A DNA stretch of 64,000 bases from positions 351,705,890 to 351,769,889 of the forward strand of contig NC_092873.1 of NCBI RefSeq assembly GCF_028372415.1, given 5' to 3'. Of this stretch, positions 33,656-45,365 are shown piece after piece; position 1 is the first letter of the stretch; every line of letters starts with the position of its first letter. Below the pieces are notes generated by a model. It was given only the letters and a program-made list of their open reading frames with translations. It had not been told where the DNA came from and did no database searches. Both the position numbers and the translations under genes were made by a program. Source of the DNA: Notamacropus eugenii. Taxonomy: Eukaryota > Chordata > Mammalia > Diprotodontia > Macropodidae.

Positions 33656-34590
33656 TCAGTTTGTTTGTTCAGTTATGTCCTACTCTTTGTGACCCCGTGA
33701 ACCATAGCACTCCAATACTGTCCATAGGGTTTTCTTGGCAAAGATACTGGCCTAGTTTGTTATTTCCTTATCCAGTGGACTAAGGCAAACACAATGTAGG
33801 ATATGTTCAGGGAAGACTAGTACCTCTGGTGTGATGGCTACTGAAACCTCAGGGCTGCTTACCATCTTTGGTGTCTACCTGGTCACCAACTCTCACTTGT
33901 GGCTCCAAGAAGCTGCAGCATGCACAGTGGCCCCATCCCAATAAACCATTTAGAAAGATAGGTGAAACCAGGTTGAGGGTACCTGAATGGCCTCAGACCC
34001 TTTGGTGTGTTAGAGGAATGTCTACCCCAAGCATGTAGAGACTTCTTCAAGGGGTGGATGAGAACAATTTGATCCAGCGACTATGAAGGCAGCTGAAGCA
34101 GTTGTTGTGGAGTGCTAAGGGCTTGGTTAGACATCAAAGCCACCAAGGCTATTCACTGTCATCACCAGTTGTCTTGACTTTGCCCTGCCACTGTACTGTG
34201 ATGACTCTGGAAGAGAATGAGGCTGATGGCTTTGCACAACTCTGTCTTACTTAAATCCAATTTATGCTCTAATGAAAAGATATCACCCATACCAAACTCG
34301 TATTGGTCTGATCAGCCACAGTCAGTCTCACTGTAACTTGATTGCAACATAGTGATGCCATGTTGGTCCAGGTTGTTTGTCCTTCATTTTCAAAGAGGAC
34401 CATGACATCCGGGAAATGATGACATGATTTTGATATTGGTCCTCGGTGAGAACGAAGGACAGCCAAACAACCAAGGCAAACACAGATTAAGTGACTTGCC
34501 CAGGGACACACAGTGCATCAGGTTTGAACTCGATTCTTCCTAACTCCAGGTCCAGTCCTCTAACCACTGAACCACCTAGCTACCACCTCG
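33656..34590 (-). mobile_element. Mar1-type CORE-SINE split by an RTE-related insertion
   Basis: The 3' half lies at 33656-33793 ('gttcagttatgtcctactct', 'ttttcttggcaaagatactg'), the 5' half at 34473-34590 ('gtgacttgcccagggacac', 'ccacctagctaccacc'). AAGGCAAACACA is present on both sides of the insertion. Confidence 0.85.
33794..34472 (-). mobile_element. RTE-related element with 12-bp TSD
   Basis: 679 bp in reverse, with the RTE-type end motifs ('tgtccttcattttcaaagag', 'ggtctgatcagccacag') and the body shared with 20235-20725. The exact 12-bp duplication AAGGCAAACACA (33782-33793 and 34473-34484) gives its precise limits. No coding frame. Confidence 0.85.
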
Positions 34591-34654
34591 GACTCAGTAG
34601 GTATATAATAAATGTTTGTTGAATTGTTGAATGCATGTGATATTGAGAAAATCA

Positions 34655-34760
34655 CTTTCCCTCTTTAGGCCCTTATTCTTCATCTGTAAAATAAAGATGA
34701 TTGGATGAGATGATCTCTAAGGTCCCTTCCAACTTTAGATCTATAATCCTGTGTCTAGGT
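34655..34760 (+). mobile_element. SINE tail fragment
   Basis: 'cttcatctgtaaaataaaga', 'gatgatctctaaggtccctt' and 'agatctataatcctgtg', a CORE-SINE tail of the MIR-like kind. Confidence 0.55.
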
Positions 34761-34799
34761 GAATAGACAGTCAGGAAGACCTGGGTTCAAGTCCTGTTC

Positions 34800-35460
34800 C
34801 TGCCAAACATGGCTAACCATTTAACCCTTCAGTGTTCCAGGCAGCCTTTTAAGACTGCAAGTTAGAAAGAATGTGTCATCCTCATCAGGGAATTCCATAT
34901 GCCTTTGATTTCATAGGTTCAGTTCCTACTCAGTTTGAAGTTCTTTGATCTAAGACTTTGGCTTTAGTCTTAATTAGACTTTATTCCTGGCCCTTAGAAG
35001 AGAGACCCATATCCCAGGACGGTCTGTAGCTGCAGTTCACCAAGAGTCCAGAAGATGGAGAAGTTCACTCATGAAAGGAGACTGGTCTTTGTTTCTAACC
35101 GTCCCCCTTCTCCCCCTTCTCATTTTCAGGCCAGAGAAATCATTTGATTGGGTTCAGTTAAGAAAGATGTGGACCTCTGTGTCATGGGCAACTAGGAAGC
35201 TTTATGGCAGCCATTCCCGCTCGGAGTTTTCTGTGGCCTATTTTTGTTGTTGGCACTTGTTGTCACTCAGCTACTGTAAGAACCACAAGGTTTACCTTGG
35301 GATGAGTGCTCACCATAGTGAAATAGATAGAGGTTCCTGAACAGGTCCTAGATTACATGGAGCTATTTCCAAGACTTTACTCACTGTTGCAAGAGTCAGC
35401 ATAGGTCATAGTACTGAATTAATAGCTAATAATAAGAGCAGATAAGAATATAGTACTTTA
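34800..35460. other. No gene recognised
   Basis: Unassigned. An 89-codon plus-strand frame (35071-35340) has no recognisable family features. Confidence 0.4.
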
Positions 35461-35487
35461 AAATTTGCAATGCACTTCATATGTATA

Positions 35488-35543
35488 TCATATATATACA
35501 CACACATATGTGTTTATATACATATATACACATATATACATTG
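35488..35543. repeat. TA/CA dinucleotide tract
   Basis: Interrupted TATATACACACA-type alternation, which can form left-handed or cruciform DNA. Confidence 0.9.
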
Positions 35544-35800
35544 CTGTTTATTGTTCAGTTGTTTTCGATCATGTCCCACTCTTCATGACCCCATTTGGGA
35601 TTTTCCAGGCAAAGATACTAGAGTGGTTTGCCATTTCCTTCTCTAGCTCAGTTTTAACAGATGAAGAAACTGAGGTAAGCAGGTTTAAGTGACAGGATTA
35701 CACAGCTAGCAAGTGTTTGAGTCCAAATTTGAACTTAGGGAAATGAGTCTTCCTGACTCCAGGCACAGCACTCTATCCACTGTGCCACCTAGCTGCCCCT
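35544..35800 (-). mobile_element. Mar1-type CORE-SINE, full length
   Basis: Reverse orientation from 'ttgttcagttgttttcgat' through 'caggcaaagatactagagtg' to the head 'ctgtgccacctagctgcccc'. Confidence 0.88.
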
Positions 35801-35869
35801 TACGTACATACACGGGTGTAAATATATGTATTTGTGTTTTTATATCCATAACTACCTGAAATTTCATAT

Positions 35870-36045
35870 GAACTGCTCAGCACAACTCTATAAGGTAGGT
35901 GTAATTATTCTTCCCATTTTGTAGAGGAGGAAACTGAGGTTGGCAGAGGTTAGGTGACTTGCTCAGGGTCACAAAACTAACAAACATCAGAAGTTGCCTG
36001 ACTCCCAGTTCTAGCATTCCACCTACTAAGTTACCTGTTTGGGCC
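35870..36045 (-). mobile_element. MIR SINE
   Basis: 'ctctataaggtaggtgtaat', 'cccattttgtagaggaggaa' and 'gacttgctcagggtcacaa'. Confidence 0.75.
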
Positions 36046-36084
36046 AATCTGGTTTGGACTAAGTCTCTCATTGGGCTAATCACA

Positions 36085-37775
36085 AATTCACAATCACAAT
36101 TTCAAAGGGCACCTATAATCATGTAAATGTAACAGGAACAACTGATAAATCTGTTGTTAATTTTACAAAAGAAGAGAAACCTAATTTCTTTTCATAAATT
36201 ACCAAGAGCAATGAACAGCATTTTACTTGTATTCTCAGGTAACCCAGTGCCTGACACATGGTAAATGCTTAATAAATGCATGTTGAGTTGAATTGTCTTG
36301 GCCTAGTTTCCAAAAAAAGGACAGTAATACACAAAGACCACTTCCACATGACTCAAGAACATTTTTAGTTGGAGTATTTTGTTAAAAGTACTGTAAGGCA
36401 CTGATTGATACCCAAATCTCCAGAAAGAACAAATATATGGAACACCTCTAAGGGGAATTACCAGGACTTGTGCTAACACTGACAGAGATGCCCTTCCTAC
36501 TGAGTATCTGTTCAGACATGACACACAGTTTCTGAGAATTCAGCAAATAAGCTGTTTCTGAATGGGAATGAATTATGTGGCATGACATTTGAAGCTTGTT
36601 TCTGGTGATAAATACAAATGTAATGGAGATGGCCCAGCATAGTTATCATGAACATACATAGCATGTCTGCCTGATTCAGTCCCTACATGGGCTTCAGAGT
36701 ATCCAAAAGTACTCCGTGGTTGTTTCAGATTTTCTAATCATCTGGAAAAGAAACGAACTTTTGCTTGGCTGGTAATTTGGAAGTTGGCACACCTTCAAAA
36801 GGCCCTAATACACCAAAGTGACTCTTGATTTTCCTGTTGGCTGTGTTTGAGTAAGAGGGCAGGGACTGCTCTAAGACTCTGGGTGGGGAAAGAGAACCAG
36901 TACCAATATCCTTCTCTTCCCATTCACACCTAGCTGAAATTATGAGAATATGACACTACTGCTGATTCTTTCATGCCTTCTATGTGAAGGAATGTTAGGG
37001 AGGTAAAAGACTAGGCTGAGATCTTGTGAACTTCAGAAAGTCAGAAGAGTGAACCATCAAAGGTCCAGTGAAAGGACTTCATCATACTATGTGTGAGTAG
37101 CCAAGTCTGGTCATTCAGAACAGCCCAAGGAAAGAGATCTAGCCTCCAAGTAATGGATTGACCCCACAGGCCGGTGTCTGATCCTACAAGCAATTGATTG
37201 AAGCTGTTCATACTTTAGGTTTAATTTGGAAGTAAACTTGGAGTGAATATTTTGTAGCACCTGCTTTAAGATTGAGCCCACTTCCCCTAGTGACTAAGGA
37301 GGTATAGGAGAGAGTGTGCTCCTGGGGGTTAAAGGGAAACATTTGCACTTCCTGTTATATCTTCTCAGAATATATTATTTTGTAAAAGTAATTGACATTA
37401 ATTGGTTAAAGGATACTGACATGTTAATCACTGGAGGGTATTGGTGATATAAGACAGATAGTTAACTATAACTGGTGATTGATATTAGGAAGAAGACACC
37501 AGCATGGGGGCTTGGGTCATTAGCATTAGAGAAGAACCCACACTGCTGCACAGGGGTGATTTGCCTAAGGTATACAGGTAGTAAGCATCAACGGTGGGAT
37601 GGACACCCTATATCTTCTACCTTTAGAGTCAGTGACCATGCTGTTTCTTATTCCAAGCATTGGGGAAAAGCATGAAGTTGGAAAATGTCACCTGTGAGGG
37701 ATGGCAAGGAGGTCTAGTTGGCTGGACCATGGAATGCATAAAGGGGAATAATGTATAGTAAATCTGGAAAAGTAT
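36085..37775. other. No gene recognised; mostly single-copy-looking
   Basis: 1.7 kb in which I can name only a short L2 3' tail (36235-36296, 'ttaataaatgcatgttgag'). No open frame with family features. Confidence 0.4.
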
Positions 37776-37784
37776 TATAGACTC

Positions 37785-38480
37785 TGAGAACTGGAAGGAA
37801 TTTCAGGAGCATCCAGTCCAACTCATACCAGAAGGGCATACCAATTACAGCGTATTTGACAAATAGCCATGTAGCCTCTTCTTGAAGATCTCCAAGGAAG
37901 CCCTCTCCCTCCTAGTGAGTGAATACAGAGTGACAGTCAACTCTTCGTTACTGGAAACTATGCTTCTCTTAATGGAGCTTTTTTGCCTGCCACATCACAC
38001 TTACCACCTCTGTAGGTAATGCATTCCATCTTTTTTTTTTTTTTTTTTGGATACCTCTAATTAAGAACTAAATAGATCTTCCACAGCTTCAGCCTATTTG
38101 CTCTTAATTTTGCCCTATAGGTAGAAACAGATTAAATCTAATCCCTTTTCCACCACCCTCCTCTTCTCTCCTCCAGGCTAAATATTCCCAATTCTTTAAA
38201 CATATCTTCATATGATAAAGACTCAGATACCTTCTTTTACATACTATTCAGCTTATTAATGTCCTTCAACTCTGGTGATCAGAAATGATCACAATATCCC
38301 ACATGGGGTCAGAACAAAGAAAGATACAGAAGGACTTTGCATTTCTTCATCCCTTAATCTATGCTTTTCTTAATACAGCTTTTTCTATCACCACATCACA
38401 CATCATGATGACTTGTACTGAGTTTGCTGTCTGCCAAAATTCCCAGATCTTTTTCATTTTTAATAGTTTATTTTAATTTT
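37785..38480. mobile_element. CR1/L3-type LINE fragment
   Basis: Ordered old-LINE motifs: 'ctggaaggaatttcaggag', 'tccagtccaactcatacc', 'tagcctcttcttgaagatct', 'ggtaatgcattccatc', 'ttctttaaacatatcttcat'. An 18-T run at 38032-38049 interrupts it. Confidence 0.5.
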
Positions 38481-39029
38481 TTCAATTAACAAGCATTTTA
38501 AATTAATATGTCCCTCCAGTAATCTTCTCATAGCTGCTTTTGCCTAAAGCAAATTAAGGGGGGAAAAAAACTACGGAAAATAAAGCCCTCAATACCTATC
38601 TACATAATCTGGCAAAACAAATTCCCGTATTAGCCATGTTCATAAGTATTAGCGTGTTCTCTGTTAGGTGAGTCTTTTAAAGTTGTTGTTCTCTTTGACA
38701 TTAGCATTGTATAGGTGTTCTCCTAGTTCTGCTGTGCTTACTTTTCTCTGCATCAGTTCATAGAGGTCATCCCAATTTCCTTCGAATTTGTTTTATGGCA
38801 CAGTATCTTATGGTAGAATAATATCCTATTGCACTCATATACTACAATTTGTTTAACTATTTTCCAATAGTTTCCAGTTTGGCACTACCATATAAAGCAC
38901 TGCTATAAATATTTTTGTACATATAGAGGAGTCGTCTTCTTTGATTTCTTGGAGGGGGGAGAGAAGAGTATAGACCTGTCAGTAATATGACTGAGTCAAA
39001 GCCTGTGGAGTTTGATAACTTTTGGGGTA

Positions 39030-40018
39030 TGGGTGATGCAAGAATAACAAGACCCCAGATTATCAAATTTGTCTTGGGGTTTATTGAGTCCTCTAGCAAG
39101 GAAGCCTTCCACATATGGGCAAAAACTTCCCAAAGTGAGTTTACATGAGGCTTACATGTACTGAAACTACAAAGGAAGGAGAAGCTTCTGGGAAAAGGAG
39201 ATTGGGAAGGGGATGTTGTAAGAGCTAGCTGACTGGATAAGATACCTTCATCTGAATGACCAAACTGATTCATTAAATCTGGGAAGCTTTGAAGAGGTTA
39301 AAAGATATTGTCACACAAGATGTTCTTGTGGAAAGATCATTGGGGTGGGAAGCATGGCAACGGTGTGGTTTCATAGTGTATTGTGGTGGCACCATCTCAA
39401 AGAATTCAGAGTCAGACCACCTCGGATCTAAGTATAGGCATTTATTGAAGATTGATGCCTCTCAGAAGCAGTCCAGGTTCCAGGAGGAAGCAGCAATTTC
39501 AGAGAAAGCAAGATGGATTTTTATAGGGCAAAGATGCAGTTACATAACAGAAATTATGAATATTAGAAAGGCAGGAGGAATTTGTTAAAGGATTAGGTAA
39601 TAGGGTGGGTCCCTTCTATGGTTCAGTGGCCAAACATCCTAGTCATGCTGCCCTCCTATTGGCTAGCTATTGTGGTCCTGTCTGGTTAAGAGGGAGAGTT
39701 AGGTATTGTGGCCCTGAATTAGGCTAAATGGATGATGTGATTGTGGTTGAGTATAGGAACACATCTGTTCAAATATGTGAATTAGACATGAGGGAAATGG
39801 CTAGCTAAGGGCAGTGGCTGTATTGAGTCTGGGGGCCTGTGATGTGGTTAAAGCCAGATTGTGTGGATAAATCAGGACATGCCTGCTGTTCAGTGGGGGC
39901 CCATAAGAAAGTGAGAATATTGAGGCTGGGGGCAGCTTTATTAGGATTCCATCAGCAAGGACCACCTTTAATTGGTGAGCTAATGCTTAACACAAACTGG
40001 AGGGAGTTGTGATGCACA
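39030..40018 (-). mobile_element. Solo LTR (A) with a 6-bp TSD, itself interrupted
   Basis: TGGGTGATGC...TGATGCACA, flanked by exact GGGGTA copies at 39024-39029 and 40019-40024. TG...CA ends with a 6-bp duplication fit a class II (ERV2-like) retrovirus. On the minus strand an AATAAA (plus TTTATT 39080-39085) lies about 50 bp before its 3' end. Removing the inner LTR (39364-39954) leaves about 400 bp, a normal solo-LTR size. No retroviral coding sequence is present. Confidence 0.7.
39364..39954 (-). mobile_element. Solo LTR (B) nested in LTR A
   Basis: On the minus strand it runs from TGATGGAATCCTAATAAAGC to ...AAACCACA. It has a clear promoter layout: CCTATTGGCT (a CCAAT box in reverse context) near 39655, TATAAAAA at 39518-39526, and AATAAA at 39441-39446. 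Flanks GCAACG (39357-39362) and GCAAGG (39955-39960) are a near-match duplication. No coding frames. Confidence 0.6.
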
Positions 40019-40959
40019 GGGGTATAGTTTCAAATTGCTGGCCAAAATTTATAATTTAAAGCTTTATCGACAATGCATTAATGTACCTGTTTTCCCACAG
40101 TCCTCCCAACATGTTATTTTTTCCAGTCTGGTAAGTATGAGTAGGGAACTGAAAAGCATTTTAGTGTGAATTTCTGTAATAGTGATTAAGAACATTTCAA
40201 AACTGATTATTGATAGCATGAATTTCTTCCTTTGAAAACTGCTTGTTCATATCTTTTGACTATTTGTCTATTGGGACACTGGCTCTTAGTCATAAATTTC
40301 ACTCAGGCACTTATATATCTTGAATATAAGGTCTTTTCTGGAGAAACTTGTTGCAAAGTTTTTTTTCCCCCATTACCTGTTTCCTTTCTAATTTTTACTA
40401 CCTTTGATTTGTTTATGTAAAATAAAAAATTGCATAACCAAAGATGTCTATTTTATCTTGTGTGATTCTCTCAATCACCTATTTAGTCCTGAATTCTTCT
40501 ATCCACAGATTTGAAAGGTAATTTCTTTCTTTCTTGTCCAATTAGTTTACAATATTTATGTCCAGGTCATGTATCTACTTGGAGCTTTTTTTAGTGTATG
40601 GTATAAGATGTTGGTCTAAAGCTAATTTCTGCCAGAATGTAGTTAAGTTTTCTCAACAGTTTTTATCAAGTAGTAGTTCTTCCCCCCAAGTGAGGTCTTT
40701 GGGTTTATCAAACTCTATGCTACTATGTTTGTTTGCATCTATATTATTCATACCTAATCGGTTCCACTGATCAGCCTCTTTCTCTTTGTCTCTGTGTTTC
40801 TCTGTCTCTCTACCACTATCAAAGCATTTGAATGATTACTTCTGTGCTGACAGACCCATTTCCTTTCTGCCTTTTTAAAAAAATTATTACTCTTGATATT
40901 CATGACCTTTTGTTCCTCAATCTGAATTTCATTATTGTTTTTCTAGTTCTATAAAATAT

Positions 40960-41825
40960 TTTTGAGGGTTCCTTTGTTTTCCTGTCACCTAGATTTCTCA
41001 CCATATCGCTCCTCTCACTCCCCTACACAAAAAGCCATCTCTTATAATAAAAAACAAAAAAAGGGGAAGAAAAGTTCAATAAAACTAAACAAACAAAGAA
41101 ATCTAACATATACAAAATTCCATACCCCTAATCCCCAACCTCTGTAAAGAAGTGAAGAGAGGTATTTTCTCATATCTCTACTTTGGGGACAAGCATGGGC
41201 ATTATAATTTCAACATTAAGTTTTGATTTTATTGTTGCAGTTATTCTCTATATTTAGATAGTTATCACTGTGTATATTGTTTTCCTTGCTGTGTTTCAGT
41301 TTCATCATTTCCTCTGCTTCTGTATATTCATCATAGTCATCTTTTCTTAAAGCACAGCATTATTCCATTACATTCATGAACACAATTTGCTTACCATTTC
41401 TCAATCAGTGGGCATCTACTTTGTTTATAGTTCTTTACTATCATAATATATGTTATTATTATATATATAATATAATAAATAATATAACAGTGTAAGCAAT
41501 ATATGTATATGTGGTTCTTTTTGTTTGTCATTGATCTTCCTGGAGTATGTGAAATCTAAGAGTGGAATTTCTGGGTCAAAAAGTATAGATAGTTTAGTGA
41601 CTGTCTTGGCAAAATTTCATATTGCTTTCTAGAATGGTTAAATCAGTTCACAGCTCCACCAATAATGCTTTAGGATGTTCAACTTGAAGTAAAATCTTGG
41701 TGGGTTTTTGGGGAGAATTTCATTCTCTTATTATTATTGATTTGGAGCATTCTTTCATATGGCTATTAATAATTTGCAATTCTTTTGAAAATTGTTTTGT
41801 TCACATCCTTTGACCACTTGGTTAG
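40960..41825 (-). mobile_element. Old L1, degraded
   Basis: Reverse L1 order: 'tatatacaaaattccatacc', 'gcattattccattacattca', 'ctgggtcaaaaagtatagat', 'catcctttgaccacttgg'. Confidence 0.6.
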
Positions 41826-42480
41826 GTCTTATATTTTGCGGTTTTCCTCTAGACTCCTTTTCCAATTCTGATTTCATTTTTAATCTTTTTTATGGCATTT
41901 CTTCAGTCCTTGTGGCCAAGCCATTTCCCCCGCTGAGGTTCTACATGTACTTTTTTTGGAGTTACTCTCTCCTTCTGGGTATGCCTCTTGGGCTGTTCTT
42001 AACTCACAGTATTTCTTCATTGTGTTTGGTGTTTTCTCTTTACTCATTTTTTTCCAGCCTGAGTTCTATATTGGTCCTTTGTGACAATGCCACACTCAGC
42101 TGCTGATTGCACTCTTAGATGAGGGGCATACCCTCTGTTCTGTCCTGTTCCTTTCATAGACTGAATGCTGCTGCTACTCTGGGAGTCTTTACCATGGGTT
42201 TATGATGCTTTCCATCTCCCCTGGCAAGACCCCTCTCCCAGTACATTATGCTTCTGGTCACTTTTTCTGTAGTCCTGGACTGGGTAGAGAGGCTTACTTA
42301 CTTTTTGGCCTCAATTATTATTTGATTTGATGCCCCTTTACATTTTTGTTGGAGTGAATGTGGAGAACCTGGTTCCTTCATGACCTTTGGTTTCATTCCC
42401 TTAATCAGAAGTCCCTGCTCTTTATTCTTAAGAGCTTAGCATCCAGAACTGAGTATCTTCTTCTAGGGTAATAGAAGGCC
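41826..42480. other. Unassigned sequence, possibly continuing the old L1
   Basis: A 104-codon plus frame (41792-42106) begins inside the L1. Its hydrophobic content is compositional. 5' L1 sequence in reverse is possible but not shown. Confidence 0.35.
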
Positions 42481-42827
42481 TCAGCAGCCAGTTCTTTGAG
42501 GGAACAAGGCAGGGTTAATTTTTTTTTTATTAATCTAAGGATAAAGTTACTTTGCTCTTTCTAAAAGATCTTGGAAAAGCCTGTGGATTTTATTTAACCT
42601 GAAAGAGCATGACAACCACTTATTTGCCTAAGATTTTTTTTTATTAAAGATAAAATTTCCGAATTTAAAACTCATTAAGAAGATCATCATAGAACCAAGT
42701 GAGAAAAGCAACTTTAAAAAGATTCCATGTCTTCCTGGATTAAGGCATTTTCTTCCCTCTCTTCCCCCCAATCTCACCCCATGAATCTATAATAACAGAA
42801 AAGTTCTCAAGAGTTGTCCTTGAAAGC

Positions 42828-43035
42828 TGTAGAATAGGAATTCTTAACCTGGGGGTCCAAATATTTTTTTCTTGAAAATTGAATAACTATAATTTTAATA
42901 TTATTGGTTTTCTTTATAATCCTACATGTTTTCTTTTTATATTTAAAAATATTATCCTAAAAAGAAACTTATTAGCTTCACCAGACTACCAGAGGGATCC
43001 ATGAAACATGGAAAAGGTTAAGATCTCTGCTCTAG
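42828..43035. mobile_element. Non-autonomous hAT-like repeat
   Basis: Ends are inverted: 'ttcttaacctgggggtcc' at left and 'gaaaaggttaagatctctgc' at right. The inner part has 'attggttttctttataatcc' and 'tcaccagactaccagagg'. The same family appears at 47665-47935 and 5865-5955. Confidence 0.55.
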
Positions 43036-43695
43036 GTGATCCAGATGACAAATAGAGACTTCTCCCACTACCACTTTACCAGGTTCAAATCACTATCAAT
43101 GATCATCCCCCATTGTTAGCAAATTTCTTTCTCAGTTCTCTTAGTTAGAGTAGTAAAAATATAGAGTTGTTTCTTTCTCCTAGTTGAGGATACAAGAACA
43201 AAGATTCATATATGGTTTTCTGTGCTAAGAGCATTCCTGCTACTTCATTTTGGAAATGACATCATGGAAAATCAAAGTGACTCTGTATAAAAGACACATC
43301 TGGATTTAGGATCATGGAAAAATTTCTTAAGAATAACAGTGATACTTTCAGCTGACTTTTAAAAAGTATTAATTATTAATATTAATTACTAATATTCTTT
43401 CAAGAAGAAGCTATTGCTTGAGAAATTATGCAAATATGATAATTGTCTTTACTACATAAAAATTATTAGCATCTCAAATTGTGCTTAATGAATATGATAT
43501 CAACTTCTGTATCAACATAGCTGCATTTATTGGCATGTGGTAAACATGGGCCATGTAGCCAATGTCCACTAATATTCTGTTGCAATTATTCCATATTTTC
43601 TAAAAAAGGATTCTTAAGACCTCTATATTATGAAGTACTAGTATTAGTATTAGCATTATGGTTGACATGTCCATAATTTTATCAACAAGTCTGTT
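43036..43695. other. No feature recognised
   Basis: AT-rich unassigned sequence. Confidence 0.4.
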
Positions 43696-43699
43696 ATGG

Positions 43700-43850
43700 T
43701 TCAAAGAAAAGCTAACTATGACTGAGCAAATTAGATCCTCATCTTTCTTATGTATAAAATGAGGATGATAATACTTTCACTGCATATCTCATAGGATTGT
43801 TGTGGGTAAAACCCTTCATAAATATTAAAACTTATCATTATATTCCATGT
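43700..43850 (+). mobile_element. MIR SINE fragment
   Basis: 'ttatgtataaaatgaggatg', 'cataggattgttgtgggtaa'. Confidence 0.6.
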
Positions 43851-43953
43851 TACCTTGACCACTGGGAGGCTCCTCGCCCTAACCAAAGATTGATCTTACC
43901 CCAATTGCCCTTCCTACCACATCACCCGTTACATGGTTTCTTTCTTTCTTTTT

Positions 43954-43959
43954 TTTAAT
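43954..43959 (-). terminator. Candidate B4GALNT2 poly(A) signal (ATTAAA)
   Basis: ATTAAA on the minus strand about 136 nt after the stop codon, followed by G/T-rich sequence (reverse of 43905-43930). It is the commonest variant signal. The next AATAAA is much further, at about 43524-43529. Chosen by position only. Confidence 0.35.
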
Positions 43960-44094
43960 CAATTAGTTCATTTTTTTAGCTGCAAACTTCAGTCATTTCA
44001 CTACTGACTGGCCTACTCCATACCTCCTGTCCTATTGACTGGGGATAAGTTACTTGGAAGAGTCTAATTTGCCCATTCTACACTACCCTCAGCC

Positions 44095-44306
44095 TCATCT
44101 CTGAGTGTAACACTGGAGATGATTCTTGAAGTAGTGGAGGGCCATCTTGAACTTGAACTGATTCTGAGTGTTAGTTCGGAACACACTGTAGGCTTTTTCC
44201 AGGGCAGCTTGATCTGGGTCAGAAGGTTTGTTGTGGGCCTGGTGTTTCACAATCACATTTGAACACGATCCAACACGAAGACTCCCTAGCCCATCAATGA
44301 AAAACT
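44095..44306 (-). CDS. B4GALNT2: B4GALNT2 last coding exon
   Basis: Acceptor TTAACAG (ends 44307), then AG completing the split Glu codon, EFFIDGLGSLRVGSC, a variable segment, and the conserved end FKMALHYFKNHLQC, finishing YTQR and TGA (44095-44097). The length of 70 codons matches the family's final exon. Confidence 0.97.
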
Positions 44307-45014
44307 CTGTTAAGGGAGGGGAAACAGAGAGAGAGAGGATTCTGTGAACTTTGTGCCAGAGGCTCCTGTGGTCAATTCTCAACCTGTATTAGCACTTGCT
44401 TTACTAGAGCCCTATGCAGAACCCTGAAAACTAATCCAGAAGAAGGGTGAGACACTGTTTTGTCCTCAGGGGGCTCTCATTTTGAGGGCAAGAAACAGCC
44501 TCTTATATTTATTCTTTCCACCTTTGAGGTGTAAGTTCCTAGAGAGAAAGTACTGTCTCTCCTCATTCTTCCCATTCTCTTTCCCTACCTTCTTCCTCTT
44601 CCCCTCCTCTCTCTTTCCCCCTCTCTGAAGGACCTCCCAGTCTGAAGGAGGAAGTAGGATATAAACCACTATGACAAACATGGACTTAGAGACAGACATG
44701 AATAGATACTTCTAGCTGAACAGAGACTATGTGTTACACTTGAGGAATGGGAAAGGGGGAACTGGAGACCAGATAGAAGTGAGTACTGGACTTGGACGTA
44801 GTGAGTCTGGGAACACTTTCTGAAAGAAGGAAGGTTCAGAGGGAAGGAAAAGGTAGATATACTCCCACTTCTAAATGTTCTTTTTGAAATGCAGTGCCCC
44901 AAATGGAATATAGTATTCCAGATGTGACTGGTCAGAGAGGAGAATAGAGTGTCCCAGGGTGGAAAACATTGTCAAGACTCAGAATGAGAAAGGGTGAAGA
45001 GGGAAATGAAAAAT

Positions 45015-45215
45015 CATGGAATCATAGATTTAGAGTTGGAAGGGACCTAAGAGTTCATTTTTCTATCCCCACCCTCTATCTTCAGTATTTCAGATAAGGA
45101 AACTGAGGCTCTGACAGGTTAAAGGATTTCCCAGGTCACATCACTATTGTCTGAAGTGGGATTTGGATCCAGGTTCTCCAGACATCTATTTTGACGCACT
45201 TTCTACTACATGACA
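45015..45215 (-). mobile_element. MIR-type SINE
   Basis: 'gatttagagttggaaggga', 'gataaggaaactgaggctct', 'gatttggatccaggttct'; lies in the last intron. Confidence 0.65.
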
Positions 45216-45365
45216 CTACTTCAGTTTGGATTGGAGTACTTTTGATAACTGCCTTTTTTTTGTAATAAAATATGATCAACAAGGTGTGTCTCTTGGAGAT
45301 AGAGTCAGCTCCTGAATGTGGTTTAATCTGAGGTTACTCTTAATCTCTCCATTCAGCCTCCTTAC

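Larger units (their letters stand above)
30070..34635 (+). mobile_element. L2-type LINE broken into pieces by later insertions
   Basis: Pieces of one element in order: 30070-30295 ('tctttctgactagttcactc'-like, 'tttgatcccaatctaccttt', 'catgccctctctattccagc'), 33396-33655 ('aagcttagcttagacaccat', 'cttgaaggcagagatactgt', 'gtgcttagcacaacgccttg') and 34591-34635 ('aataaatgtttgttgaattg', the L2-like 3' end). The intervening blocks are the SINE, HAL1-like LINE, and Mar1 SINE listed separately. Confidence 0.65.
38560..40940 (-). mobile_element. Old L1 split by an LTR insertion
   Basis: 3' part at 38560-39023 ('tctggcaaaacaaattccc', 'gcactgctataaatatttttg') and ORF2 part at 40025-40940 ('ttgcatttctgtaatagtg'-like, 'tcatgtatctacttggagct', 'tgaggtctttgggtttatc'). 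Frames are broken. Confidence 0.75.
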
